NCBI GenBank assembly: GCA_937935205.1
Contig: CALGXU010000255.1
Location: 1-5,470, forward strand
Source: an uncultured Rothia sp.
Lineage (GTDB): Bacteria; Actinomycetota; Actinomycetes; Actinomycetales; Micrococcaceae
Length of the DNA stretch: 5,470 nucleotides
Direction: 5' to 3'
The notes under the pieces are model-generated. The model did no database searches and was not told the origin of the DNA. It saw only the letters and a program-made list of their open reading frames with translations. A program made the translations under genes and the position numbers. Below, in pieces: positions 5,137 through 5,470 of the stretch (the first letter of the stretch is position 1; each line of letters begins with the position of its first letter).

Positions 5137-5141
5137 AAAAT

Positions 5142-5470
5142 TTGGCTCAGCCTCGAGTACACGAGTTTGCTAAAGAGGTAGGCGTACCTTCTAAGGAAGT
5201 TATCGCCAAGCTCAAGGATATGGGCGAGTTCGTTAAGAGCTCCTCGTCCACCCTGAACCCCATGGTTCTGAAGAAGCTGCGCGCGGAATTCCCCGCCGCA
5301 GCCGCTAAGCCTGCCGCAAAGGCAGCACCCGCGGAGTCGGCAGCTAAGCCTGCTCCCAAGCCCGCAGCGGCAAAGCCCGCCGCTAAGCCTGCGGCAGCTC
5401 CCAAGCCTCCAGCGGCAAAGCCTGCCGCAAAGCCGGCACCCAAGCCTGCAGCTAAGCCCGCAGCAGCTCA
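5142..5470 (+). CDS. infB: Translation initiation factor IF-2 (N-terminal part, 3' truncated)
   Basis: IF2 is the GTPase that brings fMet-tRNA to the 30S subunit and promotes subunit joining. The 109 visible residues cover the IF2 N-terminal (IF2_N) helical domain, about 1-50 (RVHEFAKEVGVPSKEVIAKL, then GEFVKSSSSTLNP and VLKKLRAEF), followed from residue 51 to the window end by a low-complexity linker of Ala, Lys and Pro (AAKPA/PKPAA units), typical of actinobacterial IF2. The G domain and later domains lie outside the window. TTG is used as start; it is placed by alignment in memory with other actinobacterial IF2 N-termini (MAxxRVHELAKELGV) and by GGAG 5 nt upstream. The gene follows ylxR after a 219-nt structured spacer, with no clear promoter between them. 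Confidence 0.95.
   Translation, partial: MAQPRVHEFAKEVGVPSKEVIAKLKDMGEFVKSSSSTLNPMVLKKLRAEFPAAAAKPAAKAAPAESAAKPAPKPAAAKPAAKPAAAPKPPAAKPAAKPAPKPAAKPAAA
5296..5470 (+). repeat. Degenerate Lys-Pro-Ala coding repeat in infB
   Basis: The linker is built from imperfect units whose DNA repeats are visible: CCCAAGCC starts units at 5355, 5400 and 5439 (spacings 45 and 39 nt), each continuing into a GCAGC(GG)CAAAGCC-like stretch, with AAGCC at short intervals throughout. In protein terms the units are PKPAAAKPAAKPAAA, PKPPAAKPAAKPA and PKPAAKPAAA. Units differ by whole codons, so the frame is kept. The repeat continues past the window. Confidence 0.75.

Noticed and set aside
5131..5181. ATG at 5131 opening a 16-codon frame over the infB start
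   Set aside because: Out of frame with infB, no spaced ribosome binding site, and it begins inside hairpin B; IF2 similarity clearly places the gene in the TTG frame.
5147..5443. Minus-strand Gly/Ala/Phe-rich frame resembling a repeat protein
   Set aside because: Reverse reading of the Lys-Pro-Ala repeats of infB; the apparent repeat protein is a by-product of the DNA repeat.

Overview
The window is a GC-rich actinobacterial chromosome segment carrying a conserved translation/transcription block entirely on the + strand: the 3' end of a GNAT acetyltransferase, proS, rimP, nusA, ylxR and the 5' end of infB. The NusA, YlxR and IF2 N-terminal sequences are of high-GC Gram-positive type (347-361 aa NusA with S1-KH-KH and no E. 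coli-style acidic repeats; IF2 beginning MAQPRVHEFAKEVGV with a long Lys/Pro/Ala linker). From similarity remembered for NusA, I infer Micrococcaceae, possibly Rothia; this is inference, not a database result.

Layout. 2-418: C-terminal part of a DUF4081-type GNAT protein (5' end outside the window). 419-529: spacer with a possible -10 element and a small stem-loop. 530-2362: proS, prolyl-tRNA synthetase of the bacterial type with the INS editing domain. 2363-2462: spacer dominated by a near-continuous 19-bp hairpin. 2463-3134: rimP, with a 46-55 residue basic N-terminal extension or an alternative internal start at 2601. 3135-3243: spacer with two tandem hairpins and a TAGAAT box over the rimP stop. 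3244-4329: nusA. 4330-4580: intrinsic terminator, a probable promoter, and a structured ylxR leader that also holds a 37-codon open frame ending in an ATGA overlap with ylxR. 4581-4922: ylxR. 4923-5141: a structured, partly AT-rich leader with at least four stem-loops. 5142-5470: start of infB (TTG codon), running off the end.

The genes act together in making and running the translation machinery: ProRS charges tRNA-Pro, RimP matures the 30S subunit, NusA controls elongation, termination and rRNA antitermination, YlxR is a small RNA-binding protein (a modulator of RNase P in Firmicutes), and IF2 delivers initiator tRNA. All gene identities are ordinary. The unusual material lies in the spacers: every intergenic gap carries RNA-structure potential. 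The most striking is a pair of mutually exclusive perfect hairpins just before infB, one of which takes up part of the Shine-Dalgarno sequence. Next are the leader frame before ylxR and the terminator plus promoter that appear to split the classic rimP-nusA-ylxR-infB operon after nusA. No mobile element, CRISPR array, tRNA or rRNA was seen.
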